DNA of 33,704 nt from Acidobacteriota bacterium (lineage in GTDB: Bacteria > Acidobacteriota > Vicinamibacteria > Vicinamibacterales > SCN-69-37). Shown here piece by piece: positions 24,433-33,028 of the stretch. A program made the position numbers and the translations under genes. The stretch spans positions 1 to 33,704 of the forward strand of contig SHUF01000027.1 of the NCBI GenBank assembly GCA_009694745.1. Direction: 5' to 3'. The notes under the pieces were generated by a model. The model made no database searches, was not told the DNA's origin, and was given only the letters and a program-made list of their open reading frames with translations. Position 1 is the first letter of the stretch; each line of letters begins with the position of its first letter.

Positions 24433-26145
24433 TTACCTTACGGAAATCTCCAACGACAGGCGTACCAGCGTCTGCTGGCCGGCCCGCACCACGGCAGTGG
24501 TCGTCACGCTCTTGTGCCCGGCCATATCCACACGAATCCTATGCGGACCCGGCGCCAACTCGGGAACGCGCATCGGCGCCGTTCCCACCGGCGTCCCGTC
24601 GATGGACACGGAGGCGCCCGCCGGCCGTGTCTCAACATAAACCGCCCCGGTCGTCGCAACCGGGGCCAGCGGAGCCGTGCTGACCAACTCCACGGTGATG
24701 TCACGCGCCGGGGCGCCCTTGCTGACCGTTACCCGCTGCGCACGCCGTTGATAGCCAGACCGCGACACCGCAATGTTGTACGTGCCAAACGGCAGATTGC
24801 GAATCGTGGCCGGCGTGGTGCCACGGGCCCGCCCGTTGACCGACACCATGGCGCCAGCCGGTACCGACCGCACCAGCAGACGTCCACGCCGAAGATCAGT
24901 CACCGGCGCAGGCGGGGTGGCCACAGGTACCTCTGTGTCAACGGGCCCATCAGCGACGGTTGAAGGCGTGTGCTGAGCGACAGGCTCGTCTGCCGCTGCC
25001 GGTCCTCGCAACCAGTATCCCAACCCGGTGCCGGCCAGGACCGCTGTCACCACGATTGCCGCAACGAGCCCCCGACCGCGCGACGGTGCCGCGTCACTCC
25101 AGGCGGCCAAATCCGGCAAAGACGGTCGACGCGGCTCGGTGGGTCGGAAAGACATCGCCTCCGGCAGCGCCGCAACCGGCGCGACGAGTTCGGGCACAGG
25201 CTCGTCGTGAACCACGGGCTCGATGACGCTCGTCACCGCAGACTCCGGCTCCACATCGAACAACGACGGCGTGTGCCCGAGAGGAGTGACGACCGGGCCG
25301 ACCTCGACGCCTGTGGTCAACGCCTCAACAAACGCGGTCGGCGTGGCAAACCGCAGCCCAGGGTCCGCAGCCAACCCGCCAGACAGCGCCTGCCTGATCG
25401 CGACGCGCAGGTCGTCCGAAGTTCCGGACGCCAACTCGCCTGCCTGCTCGTCGGCCCCGCCAGGTCGGCGTCCCGTCAGGAGTTCGTGGGCAATGACCGC
25501 CAACGAATACACGTCCGCGCGGATGTCCCAGCCGCCGCCCTCGGCCCGTTCCGGCGCGGTATACGGCCGCCGGATGGGCGCTGCAATCCGGAGTGATTCC
25601 AGGGCAGGCACCACGCCAAATCCGGCCACGCGAATGCGCGTCGCGCCAGGCGCGTGGTCGCGGGCGGCTGACAGGACGAAGATGTCTCGTGGATGCAGAG
25701 ATCCGTGCCCCACGCCCATCGCCCATGCCGCCTCGATCGCGCCGGCCACCTGGTGCAGCAGCGGAAGCGCGGCCTCGATTCGCAACGGCGCTATCTGCCG
25801 AAGACGCACGTCGAGCGTTTCGGCCGCGACGTACTCGGTGGCCAGGAACGCCGTGGTTCCTTCCAGTCCGGCATCGACGGCTGAAACGACGACGGGGTGG
25901 TCGATTGGGGTCGCCGCAAAGCGGCGCAACGCGTCGGCCAACTGCGAGGTCACCTCGGGCACCACGTCCAGGCGGAACGCCTTGACGGCCACGAGTTTCT
26001 CAAGTTGGGGTTCGAACGTCCGAAAAACAGGCCCCAGAGCGCCGCTGCCGATCTGGTGCAGGACGCGAAAGGGGCCGAAAGCGGGCGGCGCGGTAAATCC
26101 GGCGGAGTCGTCGAATGGCAGCGCTAAAACTCCTGAAACGATCAT
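24433..26145 (-). CDS. Membrane-anchored Ser/Thr pseudokinase with two PEGA domains
   Basis: The 570-residue protein has a cytoplasmic kinase-like domain (about 24-280), a low-complexity linker, one membrane helix (about 358-379) and two periplasmic PEGA domains (about 420-480 and 500-555; RSVPAGAMVSVNG, ETRPAGASVSIDG). The ATP lysine in VAVK (K55), APE (197-199) and the DVYSLA helix (D211) are kept. The catalytic loop reads HGSLHPRD (147-154) in place of HRDLKPEN, with S149 where the catalytic aspartate should be. The DFG motif is GFG (175-177), so the metal-binding aspartate is also lost. Phosphotransfer is therefore unlikely. It is 6 bp upstream of carA and divergent from bshC. It may act as a scaffold or sensor. 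Confidence 0.88.
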   Translation of the reverse strand: MIVSGVLALPFDDSAGFTAPPAFGPFRVLHQIGSGALGPVFRTFEPQLEKLVAVKAFRLDVVPEVTSQLADALRRFAATPIDHPVVVSAVDAGLEGTTAFLATEYVAAETLDVRLRQIAPLRIEAALPLLHQVAGAIEAAWAMGVGHGSLHPRDIFVLSAARDHAPGATRIRVAGFGVVPALESLRIAAPIRRPYTAPERAEGGGWDIRADVYSLAVIAHELLTGRRPGGADEQAGELASGTSDDLRVAIRQALSGGLAADPGLRFATPTAFVEALTTGVEVGPVVTPLGHTPSLFDVEPESAVTSVIEPVVHDEPVPELVAPVAALPEAMSFRPTEPRRPSLPDLAAWSDAAPSRGRGLVAAIVVTAVLAGTGLGYWLRGPAAADEPVAQHTPSTVADGPVDTEVPVATPPAPVTDLRRGRLLVRSVPAGAMVSVNGRARGTTPATIRNLPFGTYNIAVSRSGYQRRAQRVTVSKGAPARDITVELVSTAPLAPVATTGAVYVETRPAGASVSIDGTPVGTAPMRVPELAPGPHRIRVDMAGHKSVTTTAVVRAGQQTLVRLSLEISVR

Positions 26146-26178
26146 GACACTTTAGCACGCGATATAGACCCACTGTAG

Positions 26179-26184
26179 TAAATT
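26179..26184 (+). promoter_or_regulatory. Candidate -10 box of bshC
   Basis: TAAATT ends 7 nt before GTG 26192, the preferred bshC start, and no Shine-Dalgarno is present. The 46-bp gap to the divergent pseudokinase gene must also hold that gene's promoter, so the two may share control. Confidence 0.35.
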
Positions 26185-26191
26185 GACTGCC

Positions 26192-27850
26192 GTGCCCGCG
26201 CAATCCGACTCCACCATCGACACACTGGTCCGCGCCTCGATCGATCTCAGGCGCTTTCCCTGGATCCGGCCGCTGGTGGCGGCGTATTCCTCTGATTTCT
26301 CCAGTGTGTCCAGTTTGTTCGCCGGCAACCCTGCCGATCCCGATGCATGGACGCAGGCGATCGCGCGCGTGCAGAAAACACCACGCGACCGCGCGGCGTT
26401 CAGCAAGGTCCTGACCGCGCAGCTGGAGCGCCGCGCCGCGCCGGCCCATGCACGCTCGACGGCCGCGAGGCTCGGTGACGACACGACCGTCGCAGTAGTG
26501 ACGGGCCAGCAGGCCGGTCTCTTCGGCGGCCCGCTCTACACGTTGTTAAAGGCCGTCACGGCGATCCGCCTCGCCCGCAAAGTCTCGGCCAAGCACGGCA
26601 TCGCAGCCATCCCCGTCTTCTGGGTTGAAGCCGAAGACCACGACTGGGATGAAGTGCGCACCGCGCGCGTCCTCGACGCCGATCTCGCATTGCGCGAGAT
26701 CACGCTCGACGACCTCGACGGGGCCGGCGTCAAGCCGGTGGCCTCCCTGGTGCTCGACGAGGGGATCGGCGATGCGCTCGGCGCGCTCGAAGCCGCGTTG
26801 CCGACCACCGAATTTACCGCAGAGCTCATGGCGCGAATCCGCGCGCACTATCGGCCCGGCCAGCGTATGGGCACCGCGTTCGCGTCGTGGCTCGACGACC
26901 TGCTTGGGCGCTACGGCCTTGTGGTGTTCGAAGCCGCCGACCCGGCAGCCAAGCCTCTGGTGGCGTCCCTGTTTTCTCGCGAACTGGAGGCACCCTGTCG
27001 CACCGCGCACTTCGCGAAAGACACGGGCGAAGCCATGCGCGCACTCGGTCACGAGCCACAAGTGCAGCCAGGCGAAGACAGTGTGGCGTTGTTTTATCTC
27101 GGCGGCGGCGATCGCGTGGCGATCAAGCGGCGAGACGACGGGTATGCCATGGGCGAGACGGTGCGCCCACAGGAGGACGTGCGACGCGAAGCGGCCGAAC
27201 ACCCCGAACGCTTCAGCCCCAATGTGCTGCTGCGGCCGGTGGTGCAGGACCGGCTCTTTCCGACGATTTGTTATGTCGCAGGACCCAGTGAACTGGCGTA
27301 CCAAGCACAGCTTGGCGCCATCTATCAGGACTTCGGTGTTGAAGTGCCGCTGCTCTACCCGCGGGCCAACGCGACACTGCTCGACTCGGCCGCCGTCAGG
27401 TTCCTCGAAAAGTACCAGGTGGCGCTTGAAGCGCTGCAGCCGCACGACGAAGCGGCCCTCAACCGCCTGCTCGAAAACCAGCTGCCGCCGGGCGTCGAAG
27501 AGGCGCTCCACGCCGCGTCACAGGAAATCAGCGCCCGCATCGGCGCGCTCAAGGCCACGATGCCCGCCATCGACCCGACACTGGTCGGGGCCGCCGACAC
27601 CACGCTCGAACGCATGCAGGAAACGCTCAAACACCTGCACGCCAAGATCATTCAGGCGAGCAAGCGGAAACACGACACCCTCCATCGCCAGTTCACGCGC
27701 ACCCAGGCGCTGGCGTTTCCTGAAGGCCACCCGCAGGAACGGATCGTGGATCTTGCGTTCTTCCTGAATCGCTACGGCCAGGCCCTGTGCGACCGCCTCA
27801 TCGAAGGCCTTCCCCTCGACATGGGCCAGCACTACGTCGTGCAGCTTTAG
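26192..27850 (+). CDS. bshC: Bacillithiol biosynthesis cysteine-adding enzyme
   Basis: BshC adds cysteine to glucosaminyl-malate in the last step of bacillithiol synthesis. The 552-residue protein has the family blocks VVTGQQAGLFGGPLYTLLKA (nucleotide-binding core), AIPVFWVEAEDHDWDEV, TICYVAGPSELAYQAQLG and LLYPRANATLLD. A C-terminal coiled-coil (about 430-500) precedes HPQERIVDLAFFLNRYG. Length is normal. GTG 26192 is preferred; in-frame TTG 26183 would lie within the putative promoter box. The stop codon overlaps that of the convergent argH. The other bacillithiol genes (bshA, bshB) are not in this window. Confidence 0.95.
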   Translation: MPAQSDSTIDTLVRASIDLRRFPWIRPLVAAYSSDFSSVSSLFAGNPADPDAWTQAIARVQKTPRDRAAFSKVLTAQLERRAAPAHARSTAARLGDDTTVAVVTGQQAGLFGGPLYTLLKAVTAIRLARKVSAKHGIAAIPVFWVEAEDHDWDEVRTARVLDADLALREITLDDLDGAGVKPVASLVLDEGIGDALGALEAALPTTEFTAELMARIRAHYRPGQRMGTAFASWLDDLLGRYGLVVFEAADPAAKPLVASLFSRELEAPCRTAHFAKDTGEAMRALGHEPQVQPGEDSVALFYLGGGDRVAIKRRDDGYAMGETVRPQEDVRREAAEHPERFSPNVLLRPVVQDRLFPTICYVAGPSELAYQAQLGAIYQDFGVEVPLLYPRANATLLDSAAVRFLEKYQVALEALQPHDEAALNRLLENQLPPGVEEALHAASQEISARIGALKATMPAIDPTLVGAADTTLERMQETLKHLHAKIIQASKRKHDTLHRQFTRTQALAFPEGHPQERIVDLAFFLNRYGQALCDRLIEGLPLDMGQHYVVQL

Positions 27851-29304
27851 CCCATTGCCACCGTAGCTGACCTGAGCGCTGACTCCGCGTTGAGCAAGCG
27901 GCTCTTCGCGGCCCCGATCCAGGCCAGGTCCTCGACCAGGAGGCTGCGCGACACCGCAATGGCTGCCGCGGTGATTTCAGGAGCGGGACCGCCGTGTGTG
28001 CGGCGCACCGCGACGAAGTGCTCGGGGCTGAGGAGGGTGGCCAGTTCGGCATCGGTGTACTCGATGGCGGTACCGGTCACGTCCTTCGAAATCTTCGCGA
28101 CGAGGTCGGCCAGCGACCGGCCAGGTTCCGCGTGTCCCTCGCGCACCAGTCGCGCGGCAATCGTGTGGCCGGCCTTGAACGGCAGGCCTCGCTCGCGCGC
28201 CAGCGTGTCGGCCAACTCAGTCACCGCGATCCAGTTTTCGCCGGCCCGGCGGCGCATCTTCTCCACATCAAAATCGGCGTCCTGCAGTGCCACGGCCACC
28301 AGCGACACCGCGCGAATGGCGTCCTTGAACATCGTGGCCACGAGCGGCTGCAGGTCGTCCTCGGTGTCAACGATGTCGCCAAAGGGCGTGTTGTGCACCG
28401 CCACAGGAATCGCGCCCGCCTGCGCAAACGCCTTCGACGCGAGCGCCCTGGCGTGCTCAAGCGCCACGGGATTGCGCTTCTGCGGCATGATGCTGCTGAC
28501 CTGCACGAACCCGTCGGTCAACCGGAGATACCCGACCTCCATCGTGCACCACAGCAACAGGTCCTGCACGAGCCGACCCACGCCGACGAGCGTGACCGCC
28601 GCGGACCCTGCCGCTTCCAGGAGGTAGTCCACCGTCGCGATGCTGCCGTAGGTGTTGCCCGTGGTGCCGTCGAAGCCCAGCAGCGCACTGGTGCGATCGC
28701 GATCGATCGGAAACCCAGTCCCGGTGATGGCACACGCGCCGAGCGGGTTGACGTTCACGGAAGTGTACGCAGCCCTCAAGCGGGCGGTGTCGCGTTCGAG
28801 CTGCTCGATGGCGCCCAGCAGGTAGTGCGCCACCGTGGAGGGCTGCGCGGGCTGCGTGTGAGTGTGCGCCGGAAACACGGTGTGCCGATGACGGTCGGCA
28901 ACGCCGACCAGCGACTGGCGCAACTGCACGGTCGCCTCGATCAGTCTCAGCACACACTCACGCAACCGCATCCGGTACATCGTCATGTCGATGTCATTGC
29001 GACTGCGCGCGGTATGCAGCCGGCCTGCGGCGGCATCGCCACACGCGGTCACGACCTGGCGTTCCAAATAGAAGAATAGGTCCTCGCATGACCCGTCGTA
29101 CACGGCGCCGCGCACGGCCTTGAGATCAATGCCGTCGAGCGCGCGCCGGATCGTGCGCGCGTCCTCCAGCGACACAATGCCGGTGTCGTGCAGCATCACG
29201 AGATGCGCGTAATGAATGGCCATCAGCGGATCGAGGAAGAGTGTCTTCGCGTCCTCGAAGTTGTCGTTGAGTACGATCCGTACGTAGTCTGGGGAAAACG
29301 GCAT
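27847..29304 (-). CDS. argH: Argininosuccinate lyase
   Basis: ArgH splits argininosuccinate into arginine and fumarate. The 485-residue enzyme of the fumarase/aspartase superfamily has RSRNDIDMTMYR, TQPAQPSTVAHYLLG (the TxxxxH histidine region) and the signature SSIMPQKRNPVALEHAR, which carries the catalytic serine loop. GDIVDTEDDLQP is also typical. Other arginine genes are not adjacent, but carAB, which feeds the same pathway, lies 3.4 kb away. It starts 6 bp after the ROK regulator stop, with GGA before the ATG, so the two are cotranscribed. It is convergent with bshC. Confidence 0.96.
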   Translation of the reverse strand: MPFSPDYVRIVLNDNFEDAKTLFLDPLMAIHYAHLVMLHDTGIVSLEDARTIRRALDGIDLKAVRGAVYDGSCEDLFFYLERQVVTACGDAAAGRLHTARSRNDIDMTMYRMRLRECVLRLIEATVQLRQSLVGVADRHRHTVFPAHTHTQPAQPSTVAHYLLGAIEQLERDTARLRAAYTSVNVNPLGACAITGTGFPIDRDRTSALLGFDGTTGNTYGSIATVDYLLEAAGSAAVTLVGVGRLVQDLLLWCTMEVGYLRLTDGFVQVSSIMPQKRNPVALEHARALASKAFAQAGAIPVAVHNTPFGDIVDTEDDLQPLVATMFKDAIRAVSLVAVALQDADFDVEKMRRRAGENWIAVTELADTLARERGLPFKAGHTIAARLVREGHAEPGRSLADLVAKISKDVTGTAIEYTDAELATLLSPEHFVAVRRTHGGPAPEITAAAIAVSRSLLVEDLAWIGAAKSRLLNAESALRSATVAMG

Positions 29305-29310
29305 GGGGTC

Positions 29311-30531
29311 CTATCGGGTGCCCGTGCGGCCGACCGCGCGGGAGGGAAATGCGGTGGCGCCGAGCCATGCGACCAGACGGGTTTCTGCGGTTTCTACCGC
29401 CGAGTAGACGGCGCCCATCAACTGGGCATCGTCGCCGAGCGACGAAATGCCGATCGCGGGCATGTTCGGTACGATGCGCGCCACGACCCGCCGTACCGGT
29501 TCGATGAGCAGGTCGCCTGCGTGGCTGAGGCCGCCGCCAAAGACCACCAGCGCAGGGTCGAGCACGGCCACGATGTTCGCGACGGCCGTGCCAAGGTAGA
29601 CCGCCAGTTGATCGATGACGGCAATGGCCCGCGCATCACCCGCGCGTGCGGCCGTGATGATGGTGGCGGCGTCCGCGTGCTGCGATTCGGAGATGGCCGC
29701 CGCGCCGACGTGGCTTTCCAGATATCCACGGTCGCCGAAGTCGGCCTGCCACTGGCGCATGTCCAGATTCATGTGGCTGATTTCTCCGGCGTACCAGTGG
29801 TGGCCGCGGTGCAGCCGTCCGCCAACGACCACGCCGGCGCCTACACCGGCGCCGAGCGCGAGAAAGACGAAGTCGCTGACCCGCCGCGCGGATCCCTGCC
29901 ATCGTTCGCCAAGGGCCGCCATGTTCGCATCGTTGTCCACGCGGACCGGTGCACCCAGTCGCGCCTCCACCAGGTCGCGCAGCGGAAGGTCCACCCACCC
30001 GGCCAGATTCACGGCTCTGATGACACGCCCGGCATGGACGTCGGTCATGCCCGGGGCGCCGACACCGACGGCGTACAACTTGGCCGGGTCGCGGCGCGTG
30101 GTCGCAAACACCTCACGCACGACGGCACAGAGTTGGTCCACGATCGCCACGCCTCCAGCCGGATCGGTGGGCACCTGGCGGCGCGCCAGCACCCTGCCCT
30201 GCAGGTCCGCCAGCGCCACTCGCAGTGTGCGCGAGCCCACGTCCACGCCCACCAGATAGCCAAACTCGCCGTTGAACTGCAACAGCACAGGCGGACGTCC
30301 GCCATTGGACGTTCCCATGCCGACTTCGTACATCAATCCCACTTCGTGCAGCAGGTCCTCTACCAGCGCGGAGACCGTGGGCGGGCTCAGCCGCGTCACC
30401 TTTGCCAGGTCGGCGCGTGAAATCGGTCCCGAACGTTGGATAGCCTCCAGCAAGCGTTGTCGATTCACGCGCCGCGTGTTGAGACTTCCGCCAGCGGCGT
30501 CGCCATTCGCAAGTTCGGGTGGTAAGGTCAC
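29311..30531 (-). CDS. ROK-family transcriptional regulator/sugar kinase-like protein
   Basis: The 406-residue protein has an N-terminal winged helix-turn-helix (about 18-75, SLNTRRVNRQRLLEAIQ, ISRADLAKVTRLSPPTVSALV) joined to an actin-like ROK domain with GVDVGSRTLRVALADLQG, VDNDANMAALGE and LGAGVGAGVVVGG. This is the NagC/Mlc/XylR plan of sugar-responsive repressors. The usual ROK zinc motif CxCGxxGCxE is missing; that position reads MNLDMRQWQADFGDRGYLES, with no cysteine. The start is GTG 30531. It shares a 113-bp region with the divergent PBP gene and precedes argH by 6 bp. The ligand is unknown. Confidence 0.9.
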   Translation of the reverse strand: MTLPPELANGDAAGGSLNTRRVNRQRLLEAIQRSGPISRADLAKVTRLSPPTVSALVEDLLHEVGLMYEVGMGTSNGGRPPVLLQFNGEFGYLVGVDVGSRTLRVALADLQGRVLARRQVPTDPAGGVAIVDQLCAVVREVFATTRRDPAKLYAVGVGAPGMTDVHAGRVIRAVNLAGWVDLPLRDLVEARLGAPVRVDNDANMAALGERWQGSARRVSDFVFLALGAGVGAGVVVGGRLHRGHHWYAGEISHMNLDMRQWQADFGDRGYLESHVGAAAISESQHADAATIITAARAGDARAIAVIDQLAVYLGTAVANIVAVLDPALVVFGGGLSHAGDLLIEPVRRVVARIVPNMPAIGISSLGDDAQLMGAVYSAVETAETRLVAWLGATAFPSRAVGRTGTR

Positions 30532-30537
30532 GGATAA

Positions 30538-30562
30538 ACTTCGTTCAGCGGATTAACAAAGT
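30538..30562. promoter_or_regulatory. Imperfect inverted repeat, candidate ROK operator
   Basis: ACTTCGTT (30538-30545) and AACAAAGT (30555-30562) pair at 7 of 8 positions around a 9-bp centre. The site lies just upstream of the ROK gene, where an autoregulatory operator would be expected. The rest of the 30532-30644 gap shows no gene. Confidence 0.3.
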
Positions 30563-30644
30563 GAAAAATATGTCCCGAGCCGTGATGTGTCAAGCGAAGC
30601 CCCGGCGCGACCAGGCCCTTCTGCCGTAGACTTTCTGACAAGAA

Positions 30645-32954
30645 ATGGACGCTCGCCCTCCCGCCCGGACCAGGCCGGTCGCACCTCGCAACACAGGAAA
30701 ACCCGCCAACGACTCGCGGCGCCGATTCTGGCGCATGGTGATTTTTGTCTGCGGCGGTATCGCCGCAGTCGGGCTGCTCTTCGCCGGCTACCTCTGGTCC
30801 ACGTATGCCACCCAGGTCGACGCGCGGCTCGGCGGCGAACAACGGGTGATTCCGCGGATCTTCGGCCGCCCCTTCGAACTGCGCCCGAATCAGGCGCTGA
30901 CGCCCGCGCAGTTGGAACAGCGGCTCAACGACGTGGGGTATGCCTCGCGCACGGTGGTGGAAAAGCCAGGGGAGTTTTCGATCGGCAGCAGCGTGGTCGT
31001 CCTGCGAACCCGCGGCGACGAGGCGACGACCGCGCGCGTCGAGTTCTCCAAGGGCAAGGTGCCCGTCATCGCAAAACTGATCAATCAGGAGACCGGGCGC
31101 TCTATTGCGCGGCTGACGCTCGAGGCGCCGATGCTCACCGCAATCGCCACCGGCGAAAAACGCCGTTACACGCCGCTCGAGACCATCCCTGGCCGCGTCC
31201 GTCAGGCCGTCCTCGCCATTGAAGACCGCCGCTTCTACGACCACCCAGGCGTTGACGTCATCCGATCGGGCGGCGCCGTACTGACCAACCTCTTCGGCGA
31301 CAAGGAATACCTGGTGGGCGGCAGCACCATCACCCAGCAGATCGTCAAGAACACATTCCTCACGCCGGAAAAAACGATGCGCCGCAAGGTGCAGGAACAG
31401 TTCATGTCACTGGTCCTGGAATCGCGGTTTACGAAGGACCAGATCCTCGAGCTGTACCTCAACGATGTGGTGCTCGGGCAGCGCGGCCCGTTTGCCATTC
31501 ACGGCGTCGCCGAAGCCGCACGAATCTTCTTCGGCAAGGATGTGCGAAACATCACGCTGGCTGAAGCCGCCACCATCGCCGGCGTCATCCAGTCGCCGTC
31601 GCGCCTGTCGCCTTTTCGGAATCCTGAGCGGGCGCTCGAACGCCGAAACGTGGTGCTCGGTGCGATGGTCGAGGCCGCCTACGTCACCGAGGCCGCGGCC
31701 GCGGCCGCGCGGCGGGCTCCGTTGGGCTTGGCCGCGCGCGCGCTCGAGAACGAAGCGCCCTACTTCGTGGATTACGTCAGTCAACTCGTGGACGAACGGT
31801 ACGCCGGACTCCTGCAAAAGGGCGCGGCCGTGGATGTGTTCACGACCATCGACCTGCACCTGCAGCGCGTAGCGCAGGAAGCCGTCGCAGATGGTCTGGC
31901 GCAGGTGGACAAACAACTGGCCGGCCGGCGCCGCAAGGGACAGGCCCAGGCAGCGCTGGTGGCGGTGGACCCGCGCACCGGGGAGATCTTGGCGATGGTG
32001 GGCGGTCGCGCTTACAACGTGTCGCAGTACAACCGCGCGGTCACCACACGACGGCAACCGGGCTCGGTCTTCAAGCCGTTTGTGTACCTGGCGGCGTTTG
32101 AACGGATGTTCGCCGAAGGCGCCAGTGAGCCGACACCGGCAACGCTCGTCATGGATGAGCCTACGATCTTCATGGATGGGGACCAGCCCTACGAACCGGG
32201 CAACTACCAGAACGAATACGACGGGATGATCTCGCTGCGTCGCGCGCTGGCGCGCTCGCGCAACATCGTGGCGATCAAAGTCGCCGAGCAGACCGGCTAC
32301 GAGCAGGTGGCCGCGTTGTGGACACGCATTGGCGCGGGCACCACGGCCAAGGCCTACCCGTCAATCGCCCTGGGTGTCTTCGAGGCGTCGCCGGTCGAGA
32401 TCGCCACGGCCTATACCCTCTTCTCGAACGGCGGCACCGTCCGGCCGCTTCGCGCGCTCACCCGGATCGTTGAAGACGGCAAACCGCGACAGCTCACGGC
32501 CGGGCCGTCCCGGACGGTGGCGCGCGCCGACACGGCGTACCTGGTCACCAACATGATGCGGGCCGTCATGAATGAAGGGACGGGCGCCGGTGCGCGCAGC
32601 AACGGATTCCAGCTCGACGCCGCCGGCAAATCGGGCACCACCAACGACCTCCGTGATGCGTGGTTCGTCGGCTTCACCCCGGAACTGCTGACGGTGGTCT
32701 GGGTCGGGTTCGACGACAATCAGCCGATTGGCCTGGGAGGCTCGCAGGCCGCACTGCCGATCTGGACCGCCTTCATGCGCAACGCCCTGGCCGGCCGCGG
32801 GAACGTCGGCTTCTCGGTGCCCGACGGGGTGGACTTTGCGGAGATCGACCCGGATACCGGCCTGCTTGCCGGCCCACTCTGCCTCAAAAAAGTCCGCGAG
32901 GCCTTCCTGACAGGCACGGTCCCCGTGGCGTTCTGCGACCAGCACGACCATTGA
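30645..32954 (+). CDS. Bifunctional class A penicillin-binding protein (PBP1B-like)
   Basis: The protein polymerises and cross-links peptidoglycan at the outer face of the inner membrane. It is 769 residues with a basic cytoplasmic tail, a membrane helix (about 31-52) and a region at 60-165 resembling the UB2H domain of PBP1B. The glycosyltransferase has E193 in AIEDRRFYDHPG and GGSTITQQIVKN (225-236). The transpeptidase has the active serine S474 in SVFK (474-477), SRN (538-540) and KSGT (662-665). All catalytic motifs are intact. It is divergent from the ROK gene and followed by the hrcA promoter. No obvious ribosome site precedes the ATG. Confidence 0.95.
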   Translation: MDARPPARTRPVAPRNTGKPANDSRRRFWRMVIFVCGGIAAVGLLFAGYLWSTYATQVDARLGGEQRVIPRIFGRPFELRPNQALTPAQLEQRLNDVGYASRTVVEKPGEFSIGSSVVVLRTRGDEATTARVEFSKGKVPVIAKLINQETGRSIARLTLEAPMLTAIATGEKRRYTPLETIPGRVRQAVLAIEDRRFYDHPGVDVIRSGGAVLTNLFGDKEYLVGGSTITQQIVKNTFLTPEKTMRRKVQEQFMSLVLESRFTKDQILELYLNDVVLGQRGPFAIHGVAEAARIFFGKDVRNITLAEAATIAGVIQSPSRLSPFRNPERALERRNVVLGAMVEAAYVTEAAAAAARRAPLGLAARALENEAPYFVDYVSQLVDERYAGLLQKGAAVDVFTTIDLHLQRVAQEAVADGLAQVDKQLAGRRRKGQAQAALVAVDPRTGEILAMVGGRAYNVSQYNRAVTTRRQPGSVFKPFVYLAAFERMFAEGASEPTPATLVMDEPTIFMDGDQPYEPGNYQNEYDGMISLRRALARSRNIVAIKVAEQTGYEQVAALWTRIGAGTTAKAYPSIALGVFEASPVEIATAYTLFSNGGTVRPLRALTRIVEDGKPRQLTAGPSRTVARADTAYLVTNMMRAVMNEGTGAGARSNGFQLDAAGKSGTTNDLRDAWFVGFTPELLTVVWVGFDDNQPIGLGGSQAALPIWTAFMRNALAGRGNVGFSVPDGVDFAEIDPDTGLLAGPLCLKKVREAFLTGTVPVAFCDQHDH

Positions 32955-32983
32955 CCCCGAGCGATCGGCACGGGCGACTGCGC

Positions 32984-32989
32984 TATACT
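32984..32989 (+). promoter_or_regulatory. hrcA promoter -10 box
   Basis: TATACT, a near-consensus -10 box, lies 4 nt upstream of the CIRCE operator. The predicted start of transcription (about 32996) falls inside the operator, so a bound repressor would block initiation. No good -35 match is seen at 17 bp. Confidence 0.6.
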
Positions 32990-32992
32990 GAA

Positions 32993-33019
32993 TTAGCAGT
33001 CTCGCGTTGGGACTGCTAA
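32993..33019. promoter_or_regulatory. CIRCE operator (HrcA binding site)
   Basis: TTAGCAGTC, a 9-bp spacer and GACTGCTAA form a perfect inverted repeat. The CIRCE consensus is TTAGCACTC-N9-GAGTGCTAA, so only one base per arm differs, and symmetrically. It lies 9 bp before the hrcA start codon. This indicates autorepression of the heat-shock operon that begins here. Confidence 0.93.
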
Positions 33020-33028
33020 GACTACTCC

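Noticed and set aside
27994..30420. Two long plus-strand frames over argH and the ROK gene
   Set aside because: Both are antisense to confidently identified genes and show no domain or ribosome site.
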